The position numbers and the translations under genes were made by a program. A DNA stretch of 53,273 bases, from assembly GCA_947627995.1 (NCBI GenBank), contig CANQYE010000006.1, forward strand, positions 1 through 53,273, in the 5' to 3' direction. The notes beneath the pieces were generated by a model, which saw only the letters and a program-made list of their open reading frames with translations, searched no databases and was not told the DNA's origin. The DNA comes from an uncultured Bacilli bacterium. GTDB lineage: Bacteria; Bacillota_I; Bacilli_A; RF39; UBA660. Each line of letters starts with the position of its first letter. Within the stretch, counting starts at the first letter, position 1. Shown in pieces: positions 34,926-44,138 of the stretch.

Positions 34926-36176
34926 ATGAATACGATAATTACTAATACTTTAAAAAAAATTGGTTTTGACTATGATTTTTTAATAAATAATAATCAAAAT
35001 AATATTATATTTACTATTAATTATTTAATTGAAGGATTTTTAAATGAATTATTAGCTGGAAAAAGTTATGATTATATGATTAAGGTTGACTCTCAAAATA
35101 CTTATCCAGTTATAATAATTGAACCTACTAATTCAGATAAATCTATTCAAATTCGAGCAACTAAAAATTTAATTTTTTTAGAATCAGGTATTAATTTTTT
35201 AAAAATAAATGTCTGTGAATCAAAGTTACAATGGGAATATTTAGTTAAAAATCCTTTCCAAGAAACATATGAAAAAGTAGAATTCAATACTTTACAAGGC
35301 TTACTTAATAAATATATGTTTGAAAACAAAAGTGATAATCAAGATATAAATTACGAAGGGAAAATAACTTGTTTTATTCCATACAAAACTGATTTACAAT
35401 ATCTAGAATTTATTCTTTATGATAAAACGAAAAATAAAAAGTATAAAAATAGCAATTTTATCAATGCAGTTGATAATAATTTACAAATAAATTATATTGT
35501 ATATGTTAATGAAATAAAAGAAAAATTTAATAAATTACTAAATATTAAAACGCCAAATGATAACGCTATTTCTAATTTTGCAAATTTTAGTAATGGTAAA
35601 AATATATTTAATAATATGCTACGAAAATTTGTTTATTTAAATATAAAAGATAACAATGAATTAATTTTCAACTTATTAAGTCTAAAAATAAAAGAAATTT
35701 TAGAAAATCCCAAACAATATAATATTATTATTCACAATAATTCTTTATTATTTAAATCTCAAAGAAATAAATATAATGACTTTGAATTAAAATTTGAAAA
35801 TGGGCAATTTTCCCTTCAAAATCAATATGGAACAAATTTCTTTAATTTAACAGTTGAAAATAGTTTGATTAAAAGAAATATTAGTAATTCTAATATTACA
35901 ATTGATTCTGAGTATGATATAAAAACTCATTCATTTAAAAAATTTAGTGTACAAAAAAAGAATTTAGATTTATTTGTTAAAACAAAACCACCTGTTAGTT
36001 ATTCTCCTAATTTAAAATTTATAAAATGCTTTATTTTTATTAATAATATTGAAAAAGTTAAAGATATAGAATATTATGGGGAAATTAATGATATGAAAAT
36101 TATAACTTTAATTGAAAAAGAGATTTATAAAATTTTGAATAGATATGAAAAACAAAAAAAGAAAAAATTAAACTAA
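34926..36176 (+). CDS. Unknown 416-aa protein divergent from the AAA+ gene
   Basis: I do not recognise it. It is a soluble-looking, Asn/Ile/Lys-rich alpha+beta protein without signal peptide, membrane segments or cysteine clusters. The N-terminal third (FTINYLIEGFLNELLAGKSYDY) suggests a folded binding domain, and the C-terminus is strongly basic (EKQKKKKLN). AAAGGTG lies before the ATG at 34926; the track's GTG overlaps that site. It shares a 130-nt divergent control region with the AAA+ gene and ends overlapping the murF stop (CTAA) with no terminator between. Function is open; a partner or substrate of the AAA+ ATPase is a possibility. Confidence 0.75.
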   Translation: MNTIITNTLKKIGFDYDFLINNNQNNIIFTINYLIEGFLNELLAGKSYDYMIKVDSQNTYPVIIIEPTNSDKSIQIRATKNLIFLESGINFLKINVCESKLQWEYLVKNPFQETYEKVEFNTLQGLLNKYMFENKSDNQDINYEGKITCFIPYKTDLQYLEFILYDKTKNKKYKNSNFINAVDNNLQINYIVYVNEIKEKFNKLLNIKTPNDNAISNFANFSNGKNIFNNMLRKFVYLNIKDNNELIFNLLSLKIKEILENPKQYNIIIHNNSLLFKSQRNKYNDFELKFENGQFSLQNQYGTNFFNLTVENSLIKRNISNSNITIDSEYDIKTHSFKKFSVQKKNLDLFVKTKPPVSYSPNLKFIKCFIFINNIEKVKDIEYYGEINDMKIITLIEKEIYKILNRYEKQKKKKLN

Positions 36177-37531
36177 ATTTTTTCTAATTCTTGTACTATT
36201 TCGATAAATTTCATTCCATTTGATGCTTTTATTAAAATAACATCATCTTTTTTTATAATTTCTCTTAATTTTTTTATTGCATCTTTATTATTCATAAACC
36301 AATAAATATCATCTTCTAAAATGCCATTATCAACAGCCGAAAAAGCAATATATTTGGATAAATCCCCAATACAAACAAGTTTGTTAATTTTAGCTTCGCC
36401 TACTATTTTACCAACTTCTTTATGAATGTTTTTCCCATATTTTCCCAGTTCTAAAATATCTCCTAGCACTGCTATTGTTCTTTTATTTTTAAAGGTATTT
36501 AAATATTGTATTGAAGATCTCATTGAATCTAAATTTGCATTGTAACAATCATTTATAATTGTAATATTTTTCGTATGAATAATTTCTAATCTGTTTTTAG
36601 ATAATTCAAAATTTTTAATACCGCTTTTAATTAAATCTTTTTCAATATGAAAAAGTTTACCAACAATAAAAGCAACTAAACTATTATATATAAAAGCATC
36701 ACCTACTATAGGAACTTCAATATCTTCATCGTTTATTTTAAAATATGATTTTTGATTTTTAGTTTTTATTTCAGTTGCATTATAATCACTTTTATTTTCG
36801 ATGCCGAAAGTAATTATATTAATTTTTTTATCAATTTTTAAATTATAAAGCATATCATTATCATTATTAATAATTAATGTTCCGTTTTCTTTTAATCCAT
36901 CAATTATTTCTAATTTAGCTTTTAATATATTTTCTCTTGAACCTAATTGTCCAATATGAGCAGTACCTACATTAGTAATAATTGCAATATCTGGTTTAGC
37001 AATTTTGGAAAGTACGCTAATCTCTCCTAGTGAGTTCATACCCATTTCTAATACAGCAACTTCTTCATCTTTTAATGAAAGTATTGTCATAGGTAATCCA
37101 ATTCCATTATTTAAATTACCAATTGTTTTTAAAGTTTTGTATTTTTTCGATAAAACGCTTGCTACGATATCTTTAGTACTTGTTTTTCCTACACTTCCAG
37201 TGATTGCAACTACAGGAATGTCATACATTTTTAATTTATATTCTGCAATTTTTTGTAAAGCTTTTATGCTATCTTTAACCAAAACAATAGTTTTTTCTTT
37301 CTTTAGAATAGCTTCTTCTTCATCAACTATTGCTGCCATAGCTCCTTTAGAAAAAGCTTCTTCATAAAATTTGTTTCCATTAAAATTATTTCCTCTAATT
37401 GCGATATATACGTCATTTTTTTTAATACTTCTTGTATCTTTAGAAAAATTATTTACAACTAATGATTCATCCCCACAAATCAATTTTCCATCACATATCT
37501 TAATAATATCTTTAATAGTAATTTTTTTCAT
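36173..37531 (-). CDS. murF: UDP-MurNAc-tripeptide--D-Ala-D-Ala ligase
   Basis: MurF adds D-Ala-D-Ala to the UDP-MurNAc-tripeptide, the last cytoplasmic step of peptidoglycan precursor synthesis. Motifs: N-terminal RGNNFNGNKFYEEA, ATP site AITGSVGKTSTKDIV, TIGNLNNGIGLPMTIL, EMGMNSLGEI, INDCYNANLDSM and AVLGDILELG. Length is 452 aa from the ATG at 37531, which has GGAG 7 nt upstream; the track starts two codons earlier. ddl and other mur genes are not nearby. Confidence 0.97.
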   Translation of the reverse strand: MKKITIKDIIKICDGKLICGDESLVVNNFSKDTRSIKKNDVYIAIRGNNFNGNKFYEEAFSKGAMAAIVDEEEAILKKEKTIVLVKDSIKALQKIAEYKLKMYDIPVVAITGSVGKTSTKDIVASVLSKKYKTLKTIGNLNNGIGLPMTILSLKDEEVAVLEMGMNSLGEISVLSKIAKPDIAIITNVGTAHIGQLGSRENILKAKLEIIDGLKENGTLIINNDNDMLYNLKIDKKINIITFGIENKSDYNATEIKTKNQKSYFKINDEDIEVPIVGDAFIYNSLVAFIVGKLFHIEKDLIKSGIKNFELSKNRLEIIHTKNITIINDCYNANLDSMRSSIQYLNTFKNKRTIAVLGDILELGKYGKNIHKEVGKIVGEAKINKLVCIGDLSKYIAFSAVDNGILEDDIYWFMNNKDAIKKLREIIKKDDVILIKASNGMKFIEIVQELEKI

Positions 37532-37627
37532 TTCCATTCTCCTTTAATATTGATATTTATAATAAATTATATTAAAATAGTTTAAAAAAATAGTTTAAAA
37601 AAATTTTTTAGAAAAGGTGACATAAAG

Positions 37628-38086
37628 ATGTTATATAATTATAGCATAGAAGTTATTATAAATACAATTGAATATATTCGTATTAATTATGAAAAAAGGT
37701 TCAAAAGGAATCCTTATTATGATTTTACTAAAGACTACTGCTACTTTTTTGCAGAAGCATTAACAAAAATATTTAATAAAGGGCATATTATGTGTAATTC
37801 TAGCCATTGTGTATTTTTTTACAATAATCACGCTTATGACATAACTGGCGAAGTTAATCCCGAAGAATATCCCGATGATAGTAGAAATCCAGAAATAATG
37901 AATTATATTGAAATAAGTATGTTTAAATATGTAGAAGATGAGCAAACTTTTCAAAATTACGTAATTGAACTAGCTTGTGAATTTTTAAATAAATTTTATA
38001 AAATAAATCCTAAATATGGACGTAAAGAAATAACAGAAATAAAAGAAGGTAATACATTAAAAAAAGTAATAACAACAATGCATTAA
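37628..38086 (+). CDS. Small protein with Cys-His-Asp pattern, possible transglutaminase/papain-like fold
   Basis: The 152-aa product has a Cys in the segment DYCYFFAEALTKIF, then SHCVFFYNNHAYDITGEV with His and Asp in the spacing typical of small transglutaminase-like or papain-like cysteine hydrolases, where the Cys heads a helix and the His/Asp lie on following strands. This is inference from pattern only; I recognise no named family. There is no signal peptide, so it would act in the cytoplasm. AAGGTGA lies 7 nt before the ATG. It stands alone between murF and rnjA. Confidence 0.75.
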   Translation: MLYNYSIEVIINTIEYIRINYEKRFKRNPYYDFTKDYCYFFAEALTKIFNKGHIMCNSSHCVFFYNNHAYDITGEVNPEEYPDDSRNPEIMNYIEISMFKYVEDEQTFQNYVIELACEFLNKFYKINPKYGRKEITEIKEGNTLKKVITTMH

Positions 38087-38136
38087 ATAAGTTTAGATGG
38101 TTATAATAATTATATAAAATATTTTAAGCCTTAAAA

Positions 38137-38165
38137 TTGACAAAGAAGTTAATTTTTTGTATAAT
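38137..38165 (+). promoter_or_regulatory. rnjA promoter
   Basis: TTGACA (38137-38142), a 17-nt spacer and TATAAT (38160-38165): an exact consensus sigma-A promoter, 64 nt before the rnjA ATG. Confidence 0.9.
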
Positions 38166-38229
38166 TAGTTTACTTAAAAGAACTTTTTATTTTAATTAAG
38201 TTAAATAATTTTGAAAAGAGGCTTATAAT

Positions 38230-39909
38230 ATGAATTTTTTTGATGATAAAACTTCTGTAATTGCACTCGGAGGTTTAGAAGAAATTGGCAAAAATATGTA
38301 TTTAGTTTGCCATAAAGAAGAAATAATTATCATTGATGCAGGGGTTAAGTTCCCTGAAGATGATTTACTTGGAATTGATTACGTTATTCAAGATATAACT
38401 TTTTTAAAGCAAAATGAAAATAAAATAAAAGGATTATTTATTACCCATGGTCACGAAGACCATATTGGTGGCATTTCATTTTTATTACAAAATGTTAAAA
38501 TCCCAACTATCTATGCTTCTAATATTGCAGCAGATTTAATAAATAATAAATTAATCGATCGAAATATCAAATATGCAAATATTGAAATTATTAATGAACA
38601 AAGCATTATTAGAACTAAATATATGACTATTGAATTTGTTACAATGACTCACTCTATTCCAGGAAGTTATGGTATAGCAGTTCATACTCCTAATGGAATA
38701 ATTTTTACTACAGGTGATTTTAAATTTGATTTAACACCTATTGGTCCAATGGCTGACATTCAAAAATTATCAAGATTGAGCGAACAAGGAGTAAAATTAT
38801 TGCTTGCCGATAGCACAAATGCTTTATCAGAAGGTTTTTCCAAAAGTGAAAGTAGTGTTGATGAAGTTTTAGGAGACATTGTTTCATCACATTATGGCAG
38901 AGTTATAATTGCAACATTTGCATCTAATATTTATCGTTTAAAACATATTGTTGAAACATGTAAAAGAAATAATCGCAAAATATTAATATTTGGAAGAAGC
39001 ATGGAAAATTCAATTCGTGTTGCATTAAATAACAATTTAATTAATGATAAATCTATTTTTATTGATGCAAATCAAACGAAAGATTTTAAGAAAAACGAAA
39101 TATGTATATTATGTACTGGTTCACAAGGGGAACCCCTTGCAGCTTTATCTAGAATTGCTAATGGAACTCATAAACAAATTCAATTATTACCAGACGATTT
39201 AGTAGTATTTTCATCTAGCCCTATCCCAGGAAACACTGCCTCTATTAATAGAATAATAAACAAGCTTTATTTACAAGGTGTTAAGGTTTATACTAATTCA
39301 GAATTAAGCGATGTACATACTTCAGGCCATGCAAAAATAGAAGAGTTAAAGCTATTATTAAGAATAGTTAAACCTAAATATTTCATGCCTGTACATGGAG
39401 AATACAGAATGCTTAAACATCATCGTGATTTGGCAGTGATGTGTGGTATTCCATATGAAAATGTTTTTATTATGAAAAATGGAGATGTATTATCAATTAA
39501 AAAAGATGAAGTTAAAATTGATGGAAGTGTTACCGCTGGTGATATCTATGTAGATGGATCAAGAATAGGTGATATAGGTAGTCTAGTTATTAAAGATCGA
39601 AAATTAATGAGTAAAGATGGCATTTTAATGGCAATTTTAAATATCGACCCAAATACTAAAAAATTACTTATAAAACCAAATGTTACTACAAGGGGCTTTG
39701 TTCTAGTAAATGAAAGTGCTGATTTAATACATAAAATTGAAAATAAAATTGAGGAAATAACTATTAATACCCTAGCAAAAGGACCATACAATTATATTGA
39801 TATTAAAAATCAAATTATCTTAGAATTAAACCCATATATTAATGATTTGACTGGAAGAAGACCAATTATATTACCAGTTATTATGGAAATAAAAGAAATC
39901 ACTGATTAA
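38230..39909 (+). CDS. rnjA: Ribonuclease J
   Basis: RNase J has 5'-3' exo- and endonuclease activity on RNA and is central to mRNA decay and 16S rRNA maturation in Firmicutes. The metallo-beta-lactamase zinc motif HGHEDHIGG, later FTTGDFKFD, the beta-CASP motifs (ADSTNAL; GRSMENS; VHTSGHA) and MPVHGEYRMLKHH are all present. The length (559 aa) and C-terminal domain fit J1/J2; which paralog is not decidable. GAGG precedes the ATG. RNase Y is encoded just beyond the convergent kinase-like gene. Confidence 0.97.
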   Translation: MNFFDDKTSVIALGGLEEIGKNMYLVCHKEEIIIIDAGVKFPEDDLLGIDYVIQDITFLKQNENKIKGLFITHGHEDHIGGISFLLQNVKIPTIYASNIAADLINNKLIDRNIKYANIEIINEQSIIRTKYMTIEFVTMTHSIPGSYGIAVHTPNGIIFTTGDFKFDLTPIGPMADIQKLSRLSEQGVKLLLADSTNALSEGFSKSESSVDEVLGDIVSSHYGRVIIATFASNIYRLKHIVETCKRNNRKILIFGRSMENSIRVALNNNLINDKSIFIDANQTKDFKKNEICILCTGSQGEPLAALSRIANGTHKQIQLLPDDLVVFSSSPIPGNTASINRIINKLYLQGVKVYTNSELSDVHTSGHAKIEELKLLLRIVKPKYFMPVHGEYRMLKHHRDLAVMCGIPYENVFIMKNGDVLSIKKDEVKIDGSVTAGDIYVDGSRIGDIGSLVIKDRKLMSKDGILMAILNIDPNTKKLLIKPNVTTRGFVLVNESADLIHKIENKIEEITINTLAKGPYNYIDIKNQIILELNPYINDLTGRRPIILPVIMEIKEITD

Positions 39910-39930
39910 CTAACGCAGTGATTTCTTTTT
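39891..39930. terminator. Bidirectional terminator between rnjA and the kinase-like gene
   Basis: AAAAGAAATCACTG (39891-39904) pairs with CAGTGATTTCTTTT (39916-39929), a 14-bp stem. It spans both stop codons. Confidence 0.9.
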
Positions 39931-40596
39931 ACTTTCATACTTTATAAGTTCATCTATCTCTCTTTCGAAAAAATAATTTTCAGGTAAATCCCATGTTTTA
40001 CCCAAATTTCCAAAAATATTTTCTAATTCACAATCTGCAGATAACTTTGAAATTAACTTAATGTCATCAATAAATGTTGAATAAAATGTCCCATCAATTA
40101 AAGTATTTAATAACATATTTAAAATTTTTAACTTTGCTAAATTTAAAAAATGTAGAGCTTCTTCAGCTGAAAGAGGATAAATAACTGGATCAACAAACAT
40201 ATGATTGAATTTTTTATCAACCATTATATTTTCGCCATGAATATCAGGGTATACATATCCTTCTTGATATATTTCTTTTAAAGTTTTGAATATTTTTTTA
40301 TATAAATCCAAATAATACAATAAAAATTTATTGTCATATTTTAAATCACAAATATTTATATAATCCGATAAATATGGCATTATAATTGCATCCTCAAATG
40401 TTGCATCTTTTTTAGATTCTATAATAGCCCTGTCACTTATTTCAATTAAATTTTTAACTTGTGGAAATTTATCATCACAATAATCAAAACTATCGGTTTT
40501 TTTTATTATTTGTTTTTTATTCAGTAATCTAACATTTTTCTTAGCCGGATTGACTTCTTTTAACTTTAAAAATTTTCGTTGTGAAATTATAATCAT
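39910..40596 (-). CDS. Protein-kinase-like fold protein
   Basis: The 228-aa product has a kinase-like catalytic segment: YPDIHGENIMV (catalytic Asp and metal Asn), then FVDPVIYP where the DFG motif would lie. The N-lobe is short, and no Gly-rich loop is recognisable, so it may be a small-molecule or lipid-sugar kinase relative (Kdo/WaaP or choline-kinase type) or a pseudokinase. The ORF track starts 18 codons earlier. The ATG at 40596 is decided by AGGAGG 7-12 nt upstream and by a promoter that would lie inside the longer ORF. Confidence 0.7.
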   Translation of the reverse strand: MIIISQRKFLKLKEVNPAKKNVRLLNKKQIIKKTDSFDYCDDKFPQVKNLIEISDRAIIESKKDATFEDAIIMPYLSDYINICDLKYDNKFLLYYLDLYKKIFKTLKEIYQEGYVYPDIHGENIMVDKKFNHMFVDPVIYPLSAEEALHFLNLAKLKILNMLLNTLIDGTFYSTFIDDIKLISKLSADCELENIFGNLGKTWDLPENYFFEREIDELIKYESKKKSLR

Positions 40597-40621
40597 AAAA
40601 AAGCCTCCTAAATTGGAGACT

Positions 40622-40650
40622 ATTATAGCATAAAGAAAATTTATATGCAA
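40622..40650 (-). promoter_or_regulatory. Promoter of the kinase-like gene
   Basis: TTGCAT (40645-40650), a 17-nt spacer and TATAAT (40622-40627) on the minus strand, directly after the rny stop codon. The message would start only a few bases before the AGGAGG. Confidence 0.8.
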
Positions 40651-42204
40651 TTATTTTGCTTGTTCTTCAGCTCTAGTTTCTCTGATTACAGTGATTTTTA
40701 TCGTACCAGGATATTGCATTTCATTCTCGATTTTTTCCTTTAAATCTCTTGCAATTTTATAGCTTTTTGCATCATCAATTTCATCAGGTTTCACAATAAC
40801 TCTAACTTCTCTACCAGCCTGCATTGCAAAAGTTTTTTCAACACCTTCAAAAGAATTTCCAAGGCTTTCAAGTTGTTCTAATCTTTTAATATAATTTTCT
40901 AAAGAATCATTTCTTGCTCCTGGACGTGAAGCAGACAAAGTATCAGCAATTTGAACCAAAACAGCTATTACAGATTGAGGATCTTTATCACCATGATGTG
41001 AAGCTATTGCATCTATTACTACTTCATCTTCGTGATATTTCTTAGCAATGTTTTCTCCTATTTCAACATGTGAGCCTTCCATTTCAAAATCTATAGCTTT
41101 CCCTATATCATGTAATAATCCTGCTCTTTTTGCTAAGTTAATATTTTCTCCCAACTCACTTGCCAATAAACCGGTTAAATAAGCCACTTCTTTAGAATGT
41201 TGCAAACCATTTTGTCCATAACTAGTTCTAAACTTTAATTTACCAATAATATTAACTAATTCTGGATCCATTTTATTTAAACCTAATTCTCTTATTGTAT
41301 CATTTCCAATTTCAGTTACTTTAGCATTCATGTCTTTTAATACTTTATCATATAATTCTTCAATACGAGCTGGGTGAATACGTCCATCTTTAATTAAAGT
41401 TTCAATAGTAATTTTAGCTATTTCTCTTCTAAAAGGATCAAAGCTTGATATAACTATTGCTTCTGGGGTATCATCAATAATAAGATCAACTCCCGTTACC
41501 GCCTCAATTGTACGAATATTTCTTCCCTCTCTACCTATTAATCTTCCTTTCATTTCATCATTTGGAAGTTCAATTACTGATACAGTTTGCTCGCTAGTAA
41601 CATCATTAGCATATCTTTGCATTGCATTAATAATTAAATTTTTAGCTTTTTCTTGTGCTTCTAATTTAGCTTCCGATTCTTTTTCTTTTATATAATCAAT
41701 GATTTCTTTATTCATTGATTCTTCTACTCTTTTCATTATCAGATCATGGGCTTTTTCTTTAGAAAATTTTGCAATCTTTTCTAAATTTTCCATTTCATCT
41801 TTTAATAATTGATCCATTTTTTCTTCTTTTTCTTGAATTTCTTTTTGTTTATTTAATAAATTATTATCTTTTTGATCCAAAAGAGCATCTCTATTTTGAA
41901 TCATTTCATCCCGTTTATCTAAATTTTGTTCTCGTTGCATTAAACGTTCTTCAGATTCTTTTAACTCTAATTTTTTTTCTTTTATTTCGGCTTCGACTTC
42001 TTTTTTTAAATTATACGATTCTTCTTTCAATTCTAAAATAGAATCTCTTTTATATTTTTCTGCTTCTTTTCGAGCATTATCTATAATTTTTCGAGCCTTA
42101 TTTTCATTTCTTTTTTCATTTAATTTATAAGTAATAATAATTATTATAGAACCTAAAATTAATCCAATTATAAGAGCCAAAATGGACATAGTTGTAATTT
42201 CCAT
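40651..42204 (-). CDS. rny: Ribonuclease Y
   Basis: RNase Y is a membrane-anchored endonuclease that starts decay of most mRNAs in Firmicutes. In order: an N-terminal membrane segment (about 6-25), a long coiled coil (about 30-200), a KH domain (KGRLIGREGRNIRTIE) and an HD domain (LLHDIGKAIDFE; ASHHGDKDP). Length (517 aa) matches B. subtilis RNase Y. AAGGAGAAG precedes the ATG. It lies downstream of recA, as in Bacillus, but recA ends in a strong terminator, so the two are mainly separate units. Confidence 0.98.
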   Translation of the reverse strand: MEITTMSILALIIGLILGSIIIIITYKLNEKRNENKARKIIDNARKEAEKYKRDSILELKEESYNLKKEVEAEIKEKKLELKESEERLMQREQNLDKRDEMIQNRDALLDQKDNNLLNKQKEIQEKEEKMDQLLKDEMENLEKIAKFSKEKAHDLIMKRVEESMNKEIIDYIKEKESEAKLEAQEKAKNLIINAMQRYANDVTSEQTVSVIELPNDEMKGRLIGREGRNIRTIEAVTGVDLIIDDTPEAIVISSFDPFRREIAKITIETLIKDGRIHPARIEELYDKVLKDMNAKVTEIGNDTIRELGLNKMDPELVNIIGKLKFRTSYGQNGLQHSKEVAYLTGLLASELGENINLAKRAGLLHDIGKAIDFEMEGSHVEIGENIAKKYHEDEVVIDAIASHHGDKDPQSVIAVLVQIADTLSASRPGARNDSLENYIKRLEQLESLGNSFEGVEKTFAMQAGREVRVIVKPDEIDDAKSYKIARDLKEKIENEMQYPGTIKITVIRETRAEEQAK

Positions 42205-42362
42205 TTTTTCTTCTCCTTTTTATTATAGATAATAATATCTATATTTTAATTATAATTTTTTTTTAAATTAAAATCAACCTTTATTAAATTATGTATTTTA
42301 TAATATAGTAATAGAAATTATCTAAACTAAATTATTTTGTTTGATGTAATTAAAATTTCAAC

Positions 42363-42397
42363 AAAAAAAATTAAAGGATTAATCTTTAATTTTTTTT
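42363..42397 (-). terminator. recA terminator
   Basis: AAAAAAUUAAAG / CUUUAAUUUUUU with loop AUUAAUC and a U run on the minus strand. The 5' arm includes the last recA codons. Confidence 0.85.
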
Positions 42398-43398
42398 ATT
42401 TTTATATCATAATGTACTCTAATTTTTTCTTCTAATTCTTCAGCGATTTCAGGATTATTCTTAAGGTATTCCTTAACATTTTCTTTTCCTTGGCCAATTT
42501 TTTCACCCTTATATGCATACCAAGCTCCGCTTTTTTCTAATATATTTATATTAGTTGCTAAATCAATTATTTCACCTTCTCTAGATATTCCTTCTCCATA
42601 CATTATGTCAACGCTTGCAGTCTTAAATGGAGGAGCAACTTTATTTTTAACAACTTTAATATTTGTTCTATTACCAATAACTGAATCACCCATTTTAATT
42701 TGTTCTCCACGTCTAATATCCAATCTAACTGAAGAATAGAATTTTAAAGCTCTTCCGCCTGGTGTTGTTTCCGGATTTCCAAATAATACGCCAACTTTTT
42801 CTCTTAATTGATTAATAAAAATTGCTGTAGTATTTGTTTTACTAATTGTTCCAGATAATTTTCTTAATGCTTGACTCATCAATCTAGCTTGTAATCCTAC
42901 ATGTGAATCGCCCATTTCCCCTTCAATCTCTGCTTGTGGAACTAATGCAGCAACTGAATCGATAACAATTATATTAACTGCTTCACTCCTTACTAAAGCT
43001 TCACATATTTCTAAAGCTTGTTCTCCTGTATCTGGTTGAGACAATAAAAGTTCGTCGATATCTACACCTAGTTTTTTGCTATAAACTGGATCTAATGCAT
43101 GTTCTGCATCAATAAATGCTGCTCTACCACCTAGTTTTTGTACTTCGGCTATTGCATGCAAAGCAAAAGTGGTTTTACCAGATGATTCTGGTCCATAAAT
43201 TTCTATAATTCTTCCTTTAGGCAAACCTCCAACACCTAATGCTATATCTAAAGATAAAGATCCAGAAGGCGTTACTTCTATTTCCATATGTTCGTTACCA
43301 CCAAGTTTCATAATAGATCCTTTTCCAAATTGTTTTTCAATATCAGCTAATACTGCTTCTAAATTTTTATCAGTTTTACTATCTTTTTTTGTTTTCAT
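42379..43398 (-). CDS. recA: Recombinase RecA
   Basis: RecA forms filaments on single-stranded DNA for strand exchange and triggers LexA self-cleavage. Motifs: Walker [35 protein letters not shown], and the [25 protein letters not shown]-binding loop region. Length (339 aa) is standard. AGGAGG precedes the ATG. A consensus promoter and a LexA-type box upstream show damage control. Confidence 0.99.
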   Translation of the reverse strand: MKTKKDSKTDKNLEAVLADIEKQFGKGSIMKLGGNEHMEIEVTPSGSLSLDIALGVGGLPKGRIIEIYGPESSGKTTFALHAIAEVQKLGGRAAFIDAEHALDPVYSKKLGVDIDELLLSQPDTGEQALEICEALVRSEAVNIIVIDSVAALVPQAEIEGEMGDSHVGLQARLMSQALRKLSGTISKTNTTAIFINQLREKVGVLFGNPETTPGGRALKFYSSVRLDIRRGEQIKMGDSVIGNRTNIKVVKNKVAPPFKTASVDIMYGEGISREGEIIDLATNINILEKSGAWYAYKGEKIGQGKENVKEYLKNNPEIAEELEEKIRVHYDIKIKKIKD

Positions 43399-43423
43399 TT
43401 TTCCTCCTAATAATTGTAATTTA

Positions 43424-43452
43424 ATTTTATCCCAATTTTAAATATTTGTCAA
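43424..43452 (-). promoter_or_regulatory. recA promoter
   Basis: TTGACA (43447-43452), a 17-nt spacer and TAAAAT (43424-43429) on the minus strand. Confidence 0.85.
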
Positions 43453-43461
43453 TATCTTTTT

Positions 43462-43475
43462 CGAACTTTTGTTTG
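43462..43475. promoter_or_regulatory. LexA (SOS) operator of recA
   Basis: CGAAC-TTTT-GTTTG matches the Gram-positive LexA box half-sites CGAAC and GTTYG exactly. It lies 10 nt upstream of the recA -35. Confidence 0.8.
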
Positions 43476-43491
43476 AGTTAATAAATCATAT

Positions 43492-43532
43492 AAAAAAAAG
43501 CAATTTAATCATCATAATGAATTAAAATTGCT
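43492..43532 (-). terminator. pgsA terminator
   Basis: The minus-strand RNA gives GCAAUUUUAAU / AUUAAAUUGC (one bulge) followed by U8, just after the pgsA stop and before the recA control region. Confidence 0.75.
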
Positions 43533-43533
43533 C

Positions 43534-44130
43534 TTATTTATCTTCTAAAATAAATTTTTTGTTGACGTAAAAATATTGGCAAGCAGATATAACTGATAAT
43601 ATTGTAGCTACTAGCAATAATACATCTGCTAATCTAATATTAAATATTTCAAAAGGTAAATTATAAAATAACATTAATACAATACCAATCATCATACACA
43701 TAGTCTTAGCTTTACCCAAGAAACTAGCACCAACTGCTTTACCTTTATTTCCAGCTACCATTTTAATTGAATCAACAAATGTATCTCGAGTAATTATTAC
43801 AATTGGAATTATTACAGAAATAAATCCGTCATATGCAAGCATTATTAAAACACCATTAACTAATATTTTATCAGCAATTGCATCCATAACTTTCCCGAAA
43901 TCTGTAACCATATTTCTACTTCTTGCTATCTTTCCATCAATAAAATCTGTAACTGATGCAATGATAAATAAAATTCCTACTAAAATATATTTTGAATTGA
44001 CACTAATTCTATTAAATAATAACCAAGTTGGAAACTCTAAATTAATTTGATAAAAAGGGAAAACTAACATAATTAATATAATTACTGCTAATATTATTCT
44101 ACCCATAGTAATTTTATTTGGTAAATTCAT
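43534..44130 (-). CDS. pgsA: CDP-diacylglycerol--glycerol-3-phosphate 3-phosphatidyltransferase
   Basis: PgsA makes phosphatidylglycerol phosphate, the committed step to anionic phospholipids. The 198-aa membrane protein has the CDP-alcohol phosphotransferase signature DG-x2-AR-x8-G-x3-D-x3-D (DGKIARSRNMVTDFGKVMDAIAD) and about five membrane segments. It follows the rodZ-like gene by 8 nt with AGGAGG before its ATG; the order matches Bacillus ymfM-pgsA. Confidence 0.96.
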   Translation of the reverse strand: MNLPNKITMGRIILAVIILIMLVFPFYQINLEFPTWLLFNRISVNSKYILVGILFIIASVTDFIDGKIARSRNMVTDFGKVMDAIADKILVNGVLIMLAYDGFISVIIPIVIITRDTFVDSIKMVAGNKGKAVGASFLGKAKTMCMMIGIVLMLFYNLPFEIFNIRLADVLLLVATILSVISACQYFYVNKKFILEDK

Positions 44131-44138
44131 ACTTCCTC

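Noticed and set aside
37570-37612. Direct repeat AAATAGTTTAAAAAA between murF and the small protein
   Set aside because: Low-complexity A/T sequence with two short copies; no evidence of a functional repeat.
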